The notes beneath the pieces were generated by a model. That model ran no database searches and was not told the origin of the DNA. It saw only the letters and a program-made list of their open reading frames with translations. The translations under genes and the position numbers were made by a program. From NCBI GenBank assembly GCA_963706605.1, contig OY970165.1, positions 1,240,001 to 1,304,000 on the forward strand: a stretch of DNA of 64,000 nt. The letters are read 5' to 3'. Origin of the DNA: VRUE01 sp963706605. GTDB taxonomy: Bacteria; Actinomycetota; Thermoleophilia; Solirubrobacterales; 70-9. How positions within the stretch are numbered: the stretch's first letter is position 1; each line of letters begins with the position of its first letter. This document shows positions 35,306-43,457 of this stretch, piece by piece.

Positions 35306-35504
35306 CTGATCGGCGCCGGCGAGGAGATCGAGGTCGTGCGCAACGGCGTGCCGGTCGTCCAGATGCGACCGGCTAACCCGGGGCACTTGGTCCCGGCGGC
35401 CAGAGCTGATGGATTCCGCGCCTTCACCCGATGAGGACTTTGCAGCCGATGTCGAAGCTGGGCGGCAGGCCATTGGCCCGCCGAGCGGCGCATGGCCGTC
35501 CTAA
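35306..35504 (+). pseudogene. Broken copy of the Phd-type antitoxin
   Basis: It starts at an internal position (IGAGEEIEVVRNGVPVVQM) and lacks the N-terminus. An 8-bp deletion, compared with the intact copy at 33361, shifts the frame before MDSAPSPDEDFAADVEAGR. It cannot make a working antitoxin. Confidence 0.8.
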
Positions 35505-35883
35505 TCGATATCACCGTCTTGGTCCATGCCGAGCGATGGGGGCAGGCGCCCGACGCGGTGTGGGCGACCAGGACCGGGCAATCAGCATCATCACTGTCAG
35601 TGAGCTTCTGCATGGAGTGCACCGCGCCCAGGCGGGTATGGTGCGGGCTCGCCGCTCCGCGTTCGTCGAGCACGTGATCTCCGCGATCGAGTCGTTGCCG
35701 ATCACGACCGCGATTGCCCGAGCGCACGCGGGAATCTGGGCGGAGCTCGAGAAGGACGGCAACCTGATCGGTGCCCACAACCTTTGGATCGTCGCCACGG
35801 CGCTGAGTCATGGCATGAACATCGCGACTGCCAACACTCGAGACTTCGGGCGAGTGCCTGGCCTCAACGTGGTGCCTGTCTGA
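35492..35883 (+). pseudogene. Broken copy of vapC
   Basis: It begins MAVLIDITVLVHAERWGQAP, then the frame shifts. The rest (DQDRAISIITVSELLHGV... to GRVPGLNVVPV) is in another frame and nearly identical to the intact VapC. The second acidic region reads GAHNLWI, so one catalytic Asp is also lost. Loss of both partners fits neutral decay after duplication. Confidence 0.8.
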
Positions 35884-35888
35884 GCGGC

Positions 35889-35940
35889 GGTCTCATTTCG
35901 CTCTCATAAGCGCTGCAAGCCCGCTTGTCACCGGCCAATC
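35889..35940 (+). repeat. Repeat R8
   Basis: GTCTCAT-ttcg-CTCTCAT left box and a partial GCCCGCTT/ACCGGC hairpin. The right box is degenerate. It is the last recognisable copy and follows the decayed vapC by 5 bp. Confidence 0.6.
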
Positions 35941-36078
35941 TCGGCGCCGACGTTCCCGGCAGCATGTCGTTTCCCGATGCTGGCCGAAGGTCCAAAACCC
36001 GACTCCGTCGGGTTGGCAAGGTGCCGCCGCTCTGAGAGGGTTGAACTCGGACTTCCGACGAGGCGAAGGAGCCGACCG

Positions 36079-36833
36079 ATGAGCTTCACACGAAGGTGGC
36101 GGACCAGGGTGTCGGTCATGGCGTGCGCCGCGATGTCGTGCTTGCTCGTCCTCGCCTGGAGCACCTCCGCCGTCAAGCGGAAGGCATCGTGCCGGTCGAA
36201 GGCGGCTGGGTGGCGACCACCTCGGCCGGCCTGCCGGTGAGCTTCGAAGTGAAGGAAGGCAACGTCCTCAACGCCCACTTCCGCTTCAACTGGGGCTTTT
36301 GCGGAACCTACGAATCCCACCTCCCCAACACGGACCCGATCGATGCCAATGGCCATTGGAGCTTCCTCGACACGAGGGGGCAGGCGATCGAAGCGACGTT
36401 CGTCGCCCCGGACCTGGCCGAAGGCACGGTGGTCGCCGTTGAACGCGAGCTTCCGGGCTGTCCTCACACGCGGGCCACCTTCGTCGCCATGCCCGGCGAA
36501 GTGCCGCCATACGTCAAGCCTCAGGTGTTCGCGGTGCAGAACGCGAACACCGGTCACATCTCCAGGCGCCCGAGTGAAATCGTTCTCGGCAAGCACGGCT
36601 CCTTCTCCTTCTACGGCCTCGAGTGGCGGAGCTTCGGCGCTCGTAGGGCGTATGCGGTCGGGAAGGCTCGAATCCGCGAGGGCAGGCAGGAATGGAACCC
36701 GCGGGCCTCGGTGCGGCTCAGCTTCCTGATCGAAGACGGCCCCGACAAACGGATCTACTCGGTCGTCCGCTACGTCCTGCACGGATCCGTTCCCCGCGGC
36801 GTCAGCCGCCACGGCTTTCGGGTATTGGACTGA
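36079..36833 (+). pseudogene. Secreted hypothetical protein with a frameshift after the signal peptide
   Basis: ATG at 36079 gives a signal peptide (MSFTRRWRTRVSVMACAAMS and a hydrophobic run to SAVK). The long open frame encoding the mature part (VEGGWVATTSAGLPVSFEV ... RYVLHGSVPRGVSRHGFRV) is in a different frame from about 36,180. One inserted or lost base explains it. The mature part is beta-rich with Cys at WGFCGT and ELPGCP. If the shift is a sequencing error, the intact gene encodes about 250 residues. Confidence 0.6.
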
Positions 36834-36911
36834 TCACTCAAGGTCGGCGTCGACCGCGCCCGCACGGAGGGCGGCTGGACTAGATCCGGTCCATGGGCGA
36901 CGATGTAAGCG

Positions 36912-37382
36912 GTGACTGTTGTCAACGAGAAGTCGCGGGTGCCGCCGCTCGACGCAGCTGCGTTGGAGCGGCTGAGCCACGCGCTTGATCGCGAGGGCGT
37001 GGTTGTGGCGATGTTGATCGGCTCTCAGGCGCGGGGGAATCCGGGTCCGCTGTCGGATGTGGATATCGCGGTCTGGCACGACCCTGGGCTCGACTCGGCG
37101 GCTGCCCTGCGGCTTCAGCTGCGACTCGCCGCCGACGCCGGCCACGCCATCGGCACCGATGAGGTCGATGTGGTCATGCTCAATGCCGCTCCCCCCTTGA
37201 TGCGCCACCGCGCCATCCAGGAGGGCAGGCGCCTGGTCGAGCGCGACCGCGACGAGCGGGTTCGGCTGGAGACCCGAGCGATCCTCGACTACCTCGACAC
37301 TGCACCGCTGCGCGCCGAGCTCGGCCGTGGTGTACGGCGACGCATGAAGGAAGGTCGCTTTGGTCGACGTCAATCGGGTTGA
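36912..37382 (+). CDS. MntA-type nucleotidyltransferase antitoxin
   Basis: 156 residues. IGSQARGNPGPLSDVDIAVW has the GS and paired Asp of minimal nucleotidyltransferases. GTG start. It overlaps the HepT-type gene by 23 nt. Known MntA proteins AMPylate HepT at its RX4HXY motif to silence it. Confidence 0.85.
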   Translation: MTVVNEKSRVPPLDAAALERLSHALDREGVVVAMLIGSQARGNPGPLSDVDIAVWHDPGLDSAAALRLQLRLAADAGHAIGTDEVDVVMLNAAPPLMRHRAIQEGRRLVERDRDERVRLETRAILDYLDTAPLRAELGRGVRRRMKEGRFGRRQSG

Positions 37383-37794
37383 AGCACGGATACAGCGGCT
37401 CGAGGAGGTGCTCGAGCGCCTGGACGAAGTGCGTCGTGCTGGTGACGAGGCATACCTCACGGACGCTCGGCAGCGGGCGGCGACCGAACACTGGCTCCAG
37501 GTCGCAATCCAGATCTGCATCGACCTCGGCACGCAAGTCGTCAGCGAGCGGTCGGCGCGGCCTCCCGCCGACTACGCGGAGGTCTTCAAGATCCTCGGAG
37601 AGCAGGGGGTTATCCCTGACGAGTTGGCGTTGCGCCTCGGCGACGCCGCGAGGCAACGCAATCTCATCGTCCATCTCTATATGGAGATCGACGACCAAGC
37701 CGTATTCGCCTCGCTGGCCTATCTCGATGACCTGCGCGAGTTTGCCGTCGCCGTCGGGCGATTGGCCGACTCCGCCGTCAATCCAGACGCTTGA
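37360..37794 (+). CDS. HepT-type HEPN ribonuclease toxin (DUF86)
   Basis: 144 residues. ARQRNLIVHLY contains the RX4HXY catalytic motif of HepT, and ATEHWLQVAIQICIDLGTQVV is the conserved preceding helix. TTG start inside the MntA gene. Partner of the upstream MNT protein. Confidence 0.88.
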   Translation: MVDVNRVEARIQRLEEVLERLDEVRRAGDEAYLTDARQRAATEHWLQVAIQICIDLGTQVVSERSARPPADYAEVFKILGEQGVIPDELALRLGDAARQRNLIVHLYMEIDDQAVFASLAYLDDLREFAVAVGRLADSAVNPDA

Positions 37795-37800
37795 ACCTGG

Positions 37801-38289
37801 TCAACTAGTTGGCCGGGCGTCGTCGGCGGCGCTGTGCAGCGCCGCCATGTCGATCTTGCTCATCCCGAGCATTGCCTGCATTGCGCTCCGGGACCGCTCC
37901 GGGTCTGGATCGGCGAACAGCTCCTCCATCCCGGTCGGTACGACTTGCCAGGACAGGCCGAAGCGATCCTTAAGCCAGCCGCACTGCCCTTCCTCTCCGC
38001 CGTCCGAGAGCCGCTCCCAGAAGTAGTCGACCTCCTCCTGGGTCTCGCAGTCGATCTGGAAGGAGACGGCCTCGTCGAAGTTGAACTGAGGGCCGCCGTT
38101 GATGCCGACGAACCGGTTGCCGTCCAACTCGAACTCCACGGTCATCACCATGCCCGCCGGTCGCGGCCCAGCCTCGGTGTAGTGGGTGACATTGACGACC
38201 CGCGAGTTCTTGAAGACGGAGGTGTAGAAGGCCGCCGCGTCCTCAGCTTCGGTGTCGAACCACAGGTTCGGAACGATCTTCTGCCGCAT
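37801..38289 (-). CDS. PhnB-like VOC protein (3-demethylubiquinone methyltransferase-like fold)
   Basis: 162 residues. QKIVPNLWFDTEAEDAAAFY, GGPQFNFDEAVSFQIDCETQEEVD, GWLKDRFGLSWQVVP and AMLGMSKIDMAAL are the typical signature of this VOC subfamily. Enzymatic role is not established for the family. ATG at 38289. Confidence 0.88.
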   Translation of the reverse strand: MRQKIVPNLWFDTEAEDAAAFYTSVFKNSRVVNVTHYTEAGPRPAGMVMTVEFELDGNRFVGINGGPQFNFDEAVSFQIDCETQEEVDYFWERLSDGGEEGQCGWLKDRFGLSWQVVPTGMEELFADPDPERSRSAMQAMLGMSKIDMAALHSAADDARPTS

Positions 38290-38328
38290 GGCTGCATCCT
38301 TTCCTGGCGGAACGGTCTCTCGCAAACG

Positions 38329-38652
38329 CTACCCGGCGAGAGGCCGCGGCAGTCTCGCGCACCAGAGCGCGAAGATCGCCACTGCCACCACGGCCCCGAG
38401 CCAGTGCAGGCCGAGGATCACGAAGAGCAGGCTGGGGATCCCCGCCAGGGCAGCTCTGACCAGCACCGGCACCTCGGGCAGGCCCACGACCCGCGCCGTC
38501 AGCCAGGCACAGCCCAACCAGGCAAGCGGCCCGGTCAGCCAACCCCAGGTCTCGAAGAAGCTATGCGGCAGCAGCACGCCGAGCAGCAGCGAGAGCACCG
38601 CCACGGCCACCACCTGCACGACCGCCACCCGCCACAGGATCTCGGAGTCCAC
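38329..38652 (-). CDS. Small multi-pass membrane protein
   Basis: 107 residues with three or four hydrophobic segments (VVQVVAVAVLSLLLGVL, LTGPLAWLGCAWLTARVV, ALAGIPSLLFVILGLHWLGA). The pattern is common in actinobacteria without an assigned function. Probably backbone DNA beside the tRNA-Val gene. Confidence 0.7.
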   Translation of the reverse strand: MDSEILWRVAVVQVVAVAVLSLLLGVLLPHSFFETWGWLTGPLAWLGCAWLTARVVGLPEVPVLVRAALAGIPSLLFVILGLHWLGAVVAVAIFALWCARLPRPLAG

Positions 38653-38709
38653 GCCCCGATTCTTTCAGCCGGACGCCAAACGGCATACGCGCCATAATCG
38701 AGACCTCCC

Positions 38710-38782
38710 GGGCGGTTAGCTCAGTTGGGAGAGCACCTCCCTTACAAGGAGGGGGTCACTGGTTCGAGCCCAGTACCGCCCA
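38710..38782 (+). tRNA. tRNA-Val(UAC), left attachment site of the island
   Basis: GGGCGGT/ACCGCCC acceptor, standard D arm, anticodon stem CCTCC/GGAGG with loop CTTACAA (TAC), T arm ACTGG/CCAGT. 73 nt, no encoded CCA. A CATAAT -10 box lies 12 nt upstream (38693-38698). Its 3' half recurs at 59046-59089. Confidence 0.95.
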
Positions 38783-39121
38783 TGGCGGGAAGCCGCTGCT
38801 AATCGGCTGGTTCTGGTTTGAGGAGCGCGACGATGACCGCGATGTGAGGCGCTCCGTTTTGGGCACGAGTGCCCGAAACGGCGGCGAGTGCCGTGGATCG
38901 ATGCCGATTCGCGCCGATTCGGACTCGCTTTCGGGCGCGAGCGGAGCTACGGTCCGCGACCCAAGACATATGGCCCCGGCGACGCGCCAACGCCCCGGGG
39001 CCTGGCACCGAAGAACCATCCTTCGATGCACCCCGATTCTCCCAGAGCACTCCGCGTTCTGGGTACAGCGACGGCCTGATCTGAGCGGCTCTTCGGTGTC
39101 CCGACCGGAAGGAGGGGCGCC
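38783..39121. other. Left end of the island, non-coding
   Basis: No gene is supported. It contains an inverted repeat GTTTTGGGCACG/AGTGCCCGAAAC (38856-38879) that resembles the larger one at the right end of the island. A GGAAGGAGG ribosome site lies at the far right. Confidence 0.55.
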
Positions 39122-39535
39122 ATGCCCAATGTCACCGCAACGATCGACCGCCACCAGCGGGACGGGCTCTACGAGCTGGTCCGCAACCACCTCGGCGCGA
39201 TCAGCGACATCTGGATCGCGCTGGAGGAGAACGAGGACTTCGCCGTCGCCGAACGACTCGGCCTGGAATTCAGCGAAGACCTCCGGCTGCTGGCCGACAT
39301 CGGCTGGCAGCCGCGCGAAGAGCGCGACATCTTCGAGCTGACCATGCCGGCCCTCGACCTGATGGAAGTGCTGAAGCGGCTTCACGCCGAAGCCGAAGCC
39401 GTGCTTCTGGAGTCAGGGACCGAGCGCGAGTCACGAGAGGCAGACGCAGAGACCAATGCCCGCTTTCAGCTCGGCCTCGACGCCTGCGAGGAAGTGCTCG
39501 TTGACCTCGACGCCCGGGAAGGCGGACGAGCATGA
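39122..39535 (+). CDS. Hypothetical helical protein
   Basis: 137 residues, acidic and mainly helical (GLYELVRNHLGAISDIWIAL, LLADIGWQPREERDIFELTM). It resembles small proteins of actinobacterial integrative elements without a known role. A strong Shine-Dalgarno precedes ATG 39122. The stop overlaps the next start (ATGA). Confidence 0.65.
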   Translation: MPNVTATIDRHQRDGLYELVRNHLGAISDIWIALEENEDFAVAERLGLEFSEDLRLLADIGWQPREERDIFELTMPALDLMEVLKRLHAEAEAVLLESGTERESREADAETNARFQLGLDACEEVLVDLDAREGGRA

Positions 39536-39759
39536 CCGCCGCGAAGAAGCGCCTCCGCCCCGGAGAGCTGGACGGTTGGGTGCTCGCCTACATGCGCAAG
39601 CACCGCGACGACGGCCCACTGACTGCCAGCGCGATCGGCAAGGGCATCGACCGCTCCTCCGGCGCCATCGCCAACTGCCTCGCTCGCATGGCGAAAGAGA
39701 AGAAGGTGCGCCAGGCCAAGCGCAAGCCGCGTGCCTATGTCGTCAGGGAGGTGAAGTAG
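39532..39759 (+). CDS. Small winged-helix DNA-binding protein
   Basis: 75 residues. LDGWVLAYMRKHRDDGPLTA, IGKGIDRSSGAIANCLARMA and VRQAKRKPRAYVV match a compact winged helix. Likely an island regulator or replication accessory. Coupled to the upstream gene by ATGA and only 2 nt from the next one. Confidence 0.7.
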   Translation: MTAAKKRLRPGELDGWVLAYMRKHRDDGPLTASAIGKGIDRSSGAIANCLARMAKEKKVRQAKRKPRAYVVREVK

Positions 39760-39761
39760 CG

Positions 39762-40182
39762 ATGTGCGGTCGATGCGGCGGGCGCCTCGGTCGGCGACTC
39801 TTCCCCGAGCAGACGCCACCCGGGCTCAACTACGTCGTCGTGACGGGGAAGCTGCTCGATGACCCCAGACAGGGCGGCGGCCCGGGCGGCACTCCGGTCC
39901 TCATCATGCGGATCGAGTTCCCGGTGGCTGACCCCGAGCACCCGAGGCTGCTCTGGACCTACGCCAGCTACGAGGTCGAGGTGCCGGGCGATGTCGGTGG
40001 GCATCGCGTCGAAGAGCTGAAAAAGGGGCGCTCCGGTGCTTGTTGCCGGGAAGCTCAGCGAGCGCTGCTCGCTAGAGGACGGTCACGCGAGTTGCCGCGG
40101 CGCGATCGTCGCCAACCTGATCCACCCCGGCCCGCCCCCGGATTGGCCGGACGGCTCGCACGGTCCGAGGTTCGCGCCATGA
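39762..40182 (+). pseudogene. OB-fold (SSB-like) protein with a frameshift
   Basis: It begins MCGRCGGRLGRRLF (CxxC knuckle) and then reads YVVVTGKLLDDPR and LIMRIEFPVADPEH, an OB-fold like single-stranded-DNA-binding proteins. At about 40,026 (after ELKKG) the frame is lost. In the +1 frame it continues VLVAGKLSERCSLEDGH to a TGA that overlaps the next ATG. Removing one base in GGGGCGCTCC restores LKKGAPVLVAGKL. True mutation or sequencing error cannot be told apart here. Confidence 0.6.
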
Positions 40183-40559
40183 CCCCCCGCGCGCCCACCT
40201 CGGCACCGCCCACCCCCGAGATGAAAGTGCGCTTCGGCCAGAACCTCGCCCGCTGCCGGGGCGGTGCCGACGTCTCCCAGGAAGAGCTGAGCTTCCGAGC
40301 GTCGATCCACCGTACTGAGGTGAGCCTGCTCGAGCGCGGCGAGCGCATGCCCCGCGTCGACACCGCCCTGCGGATCGCCGGCAGCCTCGGCGTTCCTCTC
40401 GATGATCTCGTCGCCGGCCTGGAGTGGCGGCCCGGCTACGAGATCGTCGTGCCGGGTTCGTGGGAGATCGTCGAGCGAAACGGCCGGGCACAGGGCAGCC
40501 CCGACGAACCTTCCGTTGAGAGCCCCGCGTCGGCCGAGACCTCGGGCGACTCCCGATGA
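40179..40559 (+). CDS. XRE-family transcriptional regulator
   Basis: 126 residues. The helix-turn-helix runs VRFGQNLARCRGGADVSQEE, RASIHRTEVSLLERGERMPR, IAGSLGVPLDDLVAGLEWRP. ATG at 40179 overlaps the TGA of the OB-fold frame. It is similar to the truncated XRE protein at 51561-51815. Confidence 0.85.
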   Translation: MTPRAPTSAPPTPEMKVRFGQNLARCRGGADVSQEELSFRASIHRTEVSLLERGERMPRVDTALRIAGSLGVPLDDLVAGLEWRPGYEIVVPGSWEIVERNGRAQGSPDEPSVESPASAETSGDSR

Positions 40560-40861
40560 CCGCAGGCTCGCGCTCGAAGACCCCGTTCCCGTTCAAAGCC
40601 CTCGCTCGCTTCGCGGACAACCTCTACCGTGCTCGCGAGCTCGCCGGCCTCGACCAGAAAGAGGCCGCCAAGCGCGCCGCCCTCACCCGCGCCAAGCTAG
40701 ACAAGATCGAGGGCGGCGAATACATCCCAAGCCTCGACATCCTTATCCGCCTCGCCGGCACCTACTCGACCACGGTGGGGGACCTCGTCAACGGCGTCAT
40801 CTGGCGCCCTGGATGGGTCGAGGACTCCGGCCCGGCCGAGTATCTAGTGTCAGAGGATTAG
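40556..40861 (+). CDS. Second XRE-family regulator
   Basis: 101 residues. LARFADNLYRARELAGLDQK, AALTRAKLDKIEGGEYIPS and IRLAGTYSTTVGDLVNGVIW form a complete XRE HTH. It overlaps the preceding XRE gene by 4 bp; the two may act together as an island switch. Confidence 0.85.
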   Translation: MTAGSRSKTPFPFKALARFADNLYRARELAGLDQKEAAKRAALTRAKLDKIEGGEYIPSLDILIRLAGTYSTTVGDLVNGVIWRPGWVEDSGPAEYLVSED

Positions 40862-40944
40862 CAGGTCCCCCACTGGGAGTACATTGCTTTCGCTTTCACT
40901 CACTTTCACTCGGACTGTAGGCGATACCCTGACCGGCCCATATC

Positions 40945-42081
40945 GTGAACCTCAAGACGACAGAAACCTGGGTGCGCTACCGGCAGGCCGTACTTGCCGT
41001 TTATTTGGAGGGCGAGGGAAGGCGTATGTTCATGGGCGCGGAGGTCCCCGAGGAAGCCGTGCGCGAGATCGTCTCCCTCTCCGACCAGCTCACCAACGAA
41101 CTCCTAGAGCAGGTCCGTCATGTGGAGCGGTACACCGCCGATACCGCAGAGCTTGAGTCCGCGATCCTCGCGACCGCTGCCGTCGACGCTGCTGTCAGCG
41201 CGGACGTGCTGAGCGCTCTCCAAGGGGAAGCCGAAAGGGAGTTCCCTGGGACTGAGGTGCCAAGCGAGGTGATCGAGTTGACGCCGTGGTCGCGCGAGCT
41301 CGAGCCGATCGAGCTACTGCTCGCGCGTGCTGACAACAGCTTCCCCGAGATGGCCGGTGCGGCTTTAGACCTCTCCCCGCCACAGGCGCGAGCCGAACGG
41401 GCAATCGGAGAGCTCCTCGAGAGCGCCACGCCCGTTGCGATCGCATTCGGCACTAGCGTTCTAAGAGCCGGGGGCGGAACGCTTGCCCCGGCACTGGGCG
41501 GTGTCTTTAACATCCATCAACTTGCGGAAAGGCTCATAGGCCGCCTAGGTGGGGGCTGCCGGCTTATCTCGAACGCGCTCCGCAAACTCGTCGGCCTCAT
41601 CGAATCGGACACCGGTCGCGAGTTGACTGCCGACCTCGGTCTCGAGGACTGGCAGGAGGCCCTGAGCACTCGAGTCGACTCGTTTGGCAAAGGGGTCGTC
41701 CAGCGGTTGGTCCGAGTCAAACACGCGCAAAGCAGGGTCGCCGATCTTCTGCAGGGCAGCCAGGAAGTAGCGAACGCCCCTGTCTACGACGCAGAGCTCG
41801 CCGAGCTCTGCCATCGCTACGCCGAGAACATGCACTCTGCCGGAACCATCTCCAAGCGACTCAGGAAGGCGGCTCCGGTCGTCATCGTCGTGAGTGGGGT
41901 TCTGGGAGGTGGACCAGCCGGAGGAGCCGCAGTTGCTGCAGCGAATGGGATTGGTTTGGCCTACACGCTGTTCAGCCTCGCCGACCGTCTCGACACGATG
42001 CCAGGATGGGTCCCGGGCGTGCCAATGATCGTCAAACAGAACCTTGGTCGACGACGAGGACCCCGCCGCTTCAGCTTTTAA
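40945..42081 (+). CDS. Hypothetical protein with hydrophobic helices
   Basis: 378 residues. Long helices (LTNELLEQVRHVERYTADTA), a Gly-rich hydrophobic stretch (IAFGTSVLRAGGGTLAPALG) and a C-terminal membrane-like segment (APVVIVVSGVLGGGPAGGAA) are visible. No family is recognised. It could be a membrane-active effector, since it follows two XRE regulators, but nothing proves this. GTG start. Confidence 0.6.
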   Translation: MNLKTTETWVRYRQAVLAVYLEGEGRRMFMGAEVPEEAVREIVSLSDQLTNELLEQVRHVERYTADTAELESAILATAAVDAAVSADVLSALQGEAEREFPGTEVPSEVIELTPWSRELEPIELLLARADNSFPEMAGAALDLSPPQARAERAIGELLESATPVAIAFGTSVLRAGGGTLAPALGGVFNIHQLAERLIGRLGGGCRLISNALRKLVGLIESDTGRELTADLGLEDWQEALSTRVDSFGKGVVQRLVRVKHAQSRVADLLQGSQEVANAPVYDAELAELCHRYAENMHSAGTISKRLRKAAPVVIVVSGVLGGGPAGGAAVAAANGIGLAYTLFSLADRLDTMPGWVPGVPMIVKQNLGRRRGPRRFSF

Positions 42082-42311
42082 GGCGCTGCTGCTAGCGCGT
42101 GGACTGGTGCGGATACAGATCGGCCAGCAGCAAATCAAGCGCGCCACTTCTCGGGTGCGCTGCTGGGTTGCACGAAACGCAGGAGCGCTTGCTGGCCCCA
42201 GCTCACGAACTCACGGATGAGGCGGCGTTCCTAGTCGGTCGACGGGCTCAACCCGGATAGCCTTTGATCTGTGCGAGGCGATTTCAGAACGCGATGAGAA
42301 GCTGAGGCGCG

Positions 42312-42931
42312 ATGTCGCAGGGATTCTGGAGCGATGAAGCCCGCGAGCGCTGGAGGCGGTACCGATGGTGGTACATCGGCGGCTTGGTCTTGGCGTTCGC
42401 GATCATATGTGTCGGGGTCATTGCGGGTAACAGCTCTGACAACTCCTCCTCGCAACCCAACGCCCTCAATGAACACATGCAGCAACAGAGCTCGATGCCC
42501 AGTCGCCCTCGCAAGAGTTCCCCATCCCGAAGCCCGAACATCATCAGCATCCTCAGCCCAAGCCGGCGTTGACCGGGCTGGGGGCACCGCTCGCCGTCTT
42601 CGAAGCTCACTTCCCGCAGGCCGCTGCGCCGCTGACCGAACACGGCAGGGTCTACGGCTTCGAAACCTATTACGTCGAAGCGCCGATATCCGAGAGTGAA
42701 GCGACGGCGATCGCAAGCTCGGCTATGCCGCCCGATGCAACGCTTATAAGCGAAACCGAAAAGCCGACCTGCGAGCAGGTCGTTTTCAGGAGCGCGACGC
42801 TGGGATCACTATTCGGCACGCCGGAAGTGATGGCCGAGTTCTCTAGCGGCCCAAACTCAGCGGGTCCCTATTCGCCCCCGGCCATCACCAACATCCTTTT
42901 CCTGTCCTACTTCGGGCCGATCGGCTGCTAG
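42312..42931 (+). pseudogene. Membrane-anchored hypothetical protein, probably frameshifted
   Basis: Frame one (42312-42572) gives a 20-residue TM anchor (WWYIGGLVLAFAIICVGVIA) and a Ser/Gln-rich tail. The second frame (TTG at 42569 to 42931) gives a small domain with VYGFETYYVEAPISESEAT. Upstream of 42569 the second frame already reads as a Pro-rich linker (FPIPKPEHHQHPQPKPAL), so one anchored protein with a frameshift near 42,505 is more likely than two coupled genes. Confidence 0.5.
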
Positions 42932-42961
42932 GGGGACCGGACGGGGTCCGGTCAGTCGCCT

Positions 42962-43447
42962 TCACGGCAGCCGCTCGGGATCCTCGCCCGGCGATGGCGT
43001 AAGGCCGCCGGCGAGTTCTGACGCAACCTGTTCGATCAGCTGTGCTGAGCGTCGCCACCCCTTGATCTCCCAGGCAAGGGCTCCAGCTGGATCCGCGCTC
43101 GGAGTAGCGAGGACGATCCAGGGGCGGCCGAATATGGATCGCGCAACGATGCTCGCCGCGACGACCAAGCCGGCGATGATCAGCTCGATCCCAAACAGGA
43201 GCAGCGGTATCACGATCACCGCGATGACCACCGCTGCGATGATCCCGCCAAGCAGCACCTCGAGGCTGTCGAAGCTCCCGACGTCGATCGCGGGTATGGA
43301 CCACGCGGCGTCCAGGGTCTGTTCGGAGCCCTCCCCGAGACTCATACGCCGCCACCGAGGAAGCCCACGCGAGATCCATTGACGCCCAACGCGCCACTCG
43401 ATACCCGAGGGGGTCCTGACGCGACGCGATCCAACACGAACCGTCAT
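42962..43447 (-). CDS. Hypothetical membrane protein
   Basis: 161 residues. One long hydrophobic region (LLGGIIAAVVIAVIVIPLLL and LIIAGLVVAASIVA) forms two membrane helices. The C-terminal part (ALAWEIKGWRRSAQLIEQVA) is soluble. It ends a minus-strand operon of three. Unknown function. Confidence 0.6.
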   Translation of the reverse strand: MTVRVGSRRVRTPSGIEWRVGRQWISRGLPRWRRMSLGEGSEQTLDAAWSIPAIDVGSFDSLEVLLGGIIAAVVIAVIVIPLLLFGIELIIAGLVVAASIVARSIFGRPWIVLATPSADPAGALAWEIKGWRRSAQLIEQVASELAGGLTPSPGEDPERLP

Positions 43448-43457
43448 GGTTCTCTGC

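Larger units (their letters stand above)
18352..36830. mobile_element. Cassette-like array delimited by R1-R8 elements
   Basis: Eight same-orientation R elements separate eight gene blocks. R4-R8 lie 5-40 bp after a plus-strand stop codon; R2 and R3 lie just outside the 5' end of minus-strand operons. The blocks carry toxin-antitoxin-like pairs, nuclease and HD enzymes, a kinase and secreted proteins, the usual content of chromosomal integron cassettes. No integrase gene lies among the blocks. One block (Phd-VapC plus its R element) exists twice, once intact and once decayed. The right edge is not exact. That the blocks move as units is an inference. Confidence 0.55.

Noticed and set aside
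18352..35940. R1-R8 as a CRISPR array
   Set aside because: Spacing is 1-5 kb, genes lie between, and the repeats vary in the middle. No cas gene is present.
18352..35940. R1-R8 as canonical attC sites
   Set aside because: The RYYYAAC/GTTRRRY core boxes are absent on either strand. Only the overall plan is similar.
18352..35940. R1-R8 as intrinsic terminators
   Set aside because: There is no U-tract after the hairpin, the left box is conserved without need, and two copies lie outside the 5' ends of minus-strand operons.
40018..40032. Programmed -1 frameshift at A-AAA-AAG in the OB-fold gene
   Set aside because: The frame needed downstream is +1, not -1, so this slippery site would not produce the OB-fold continuation.
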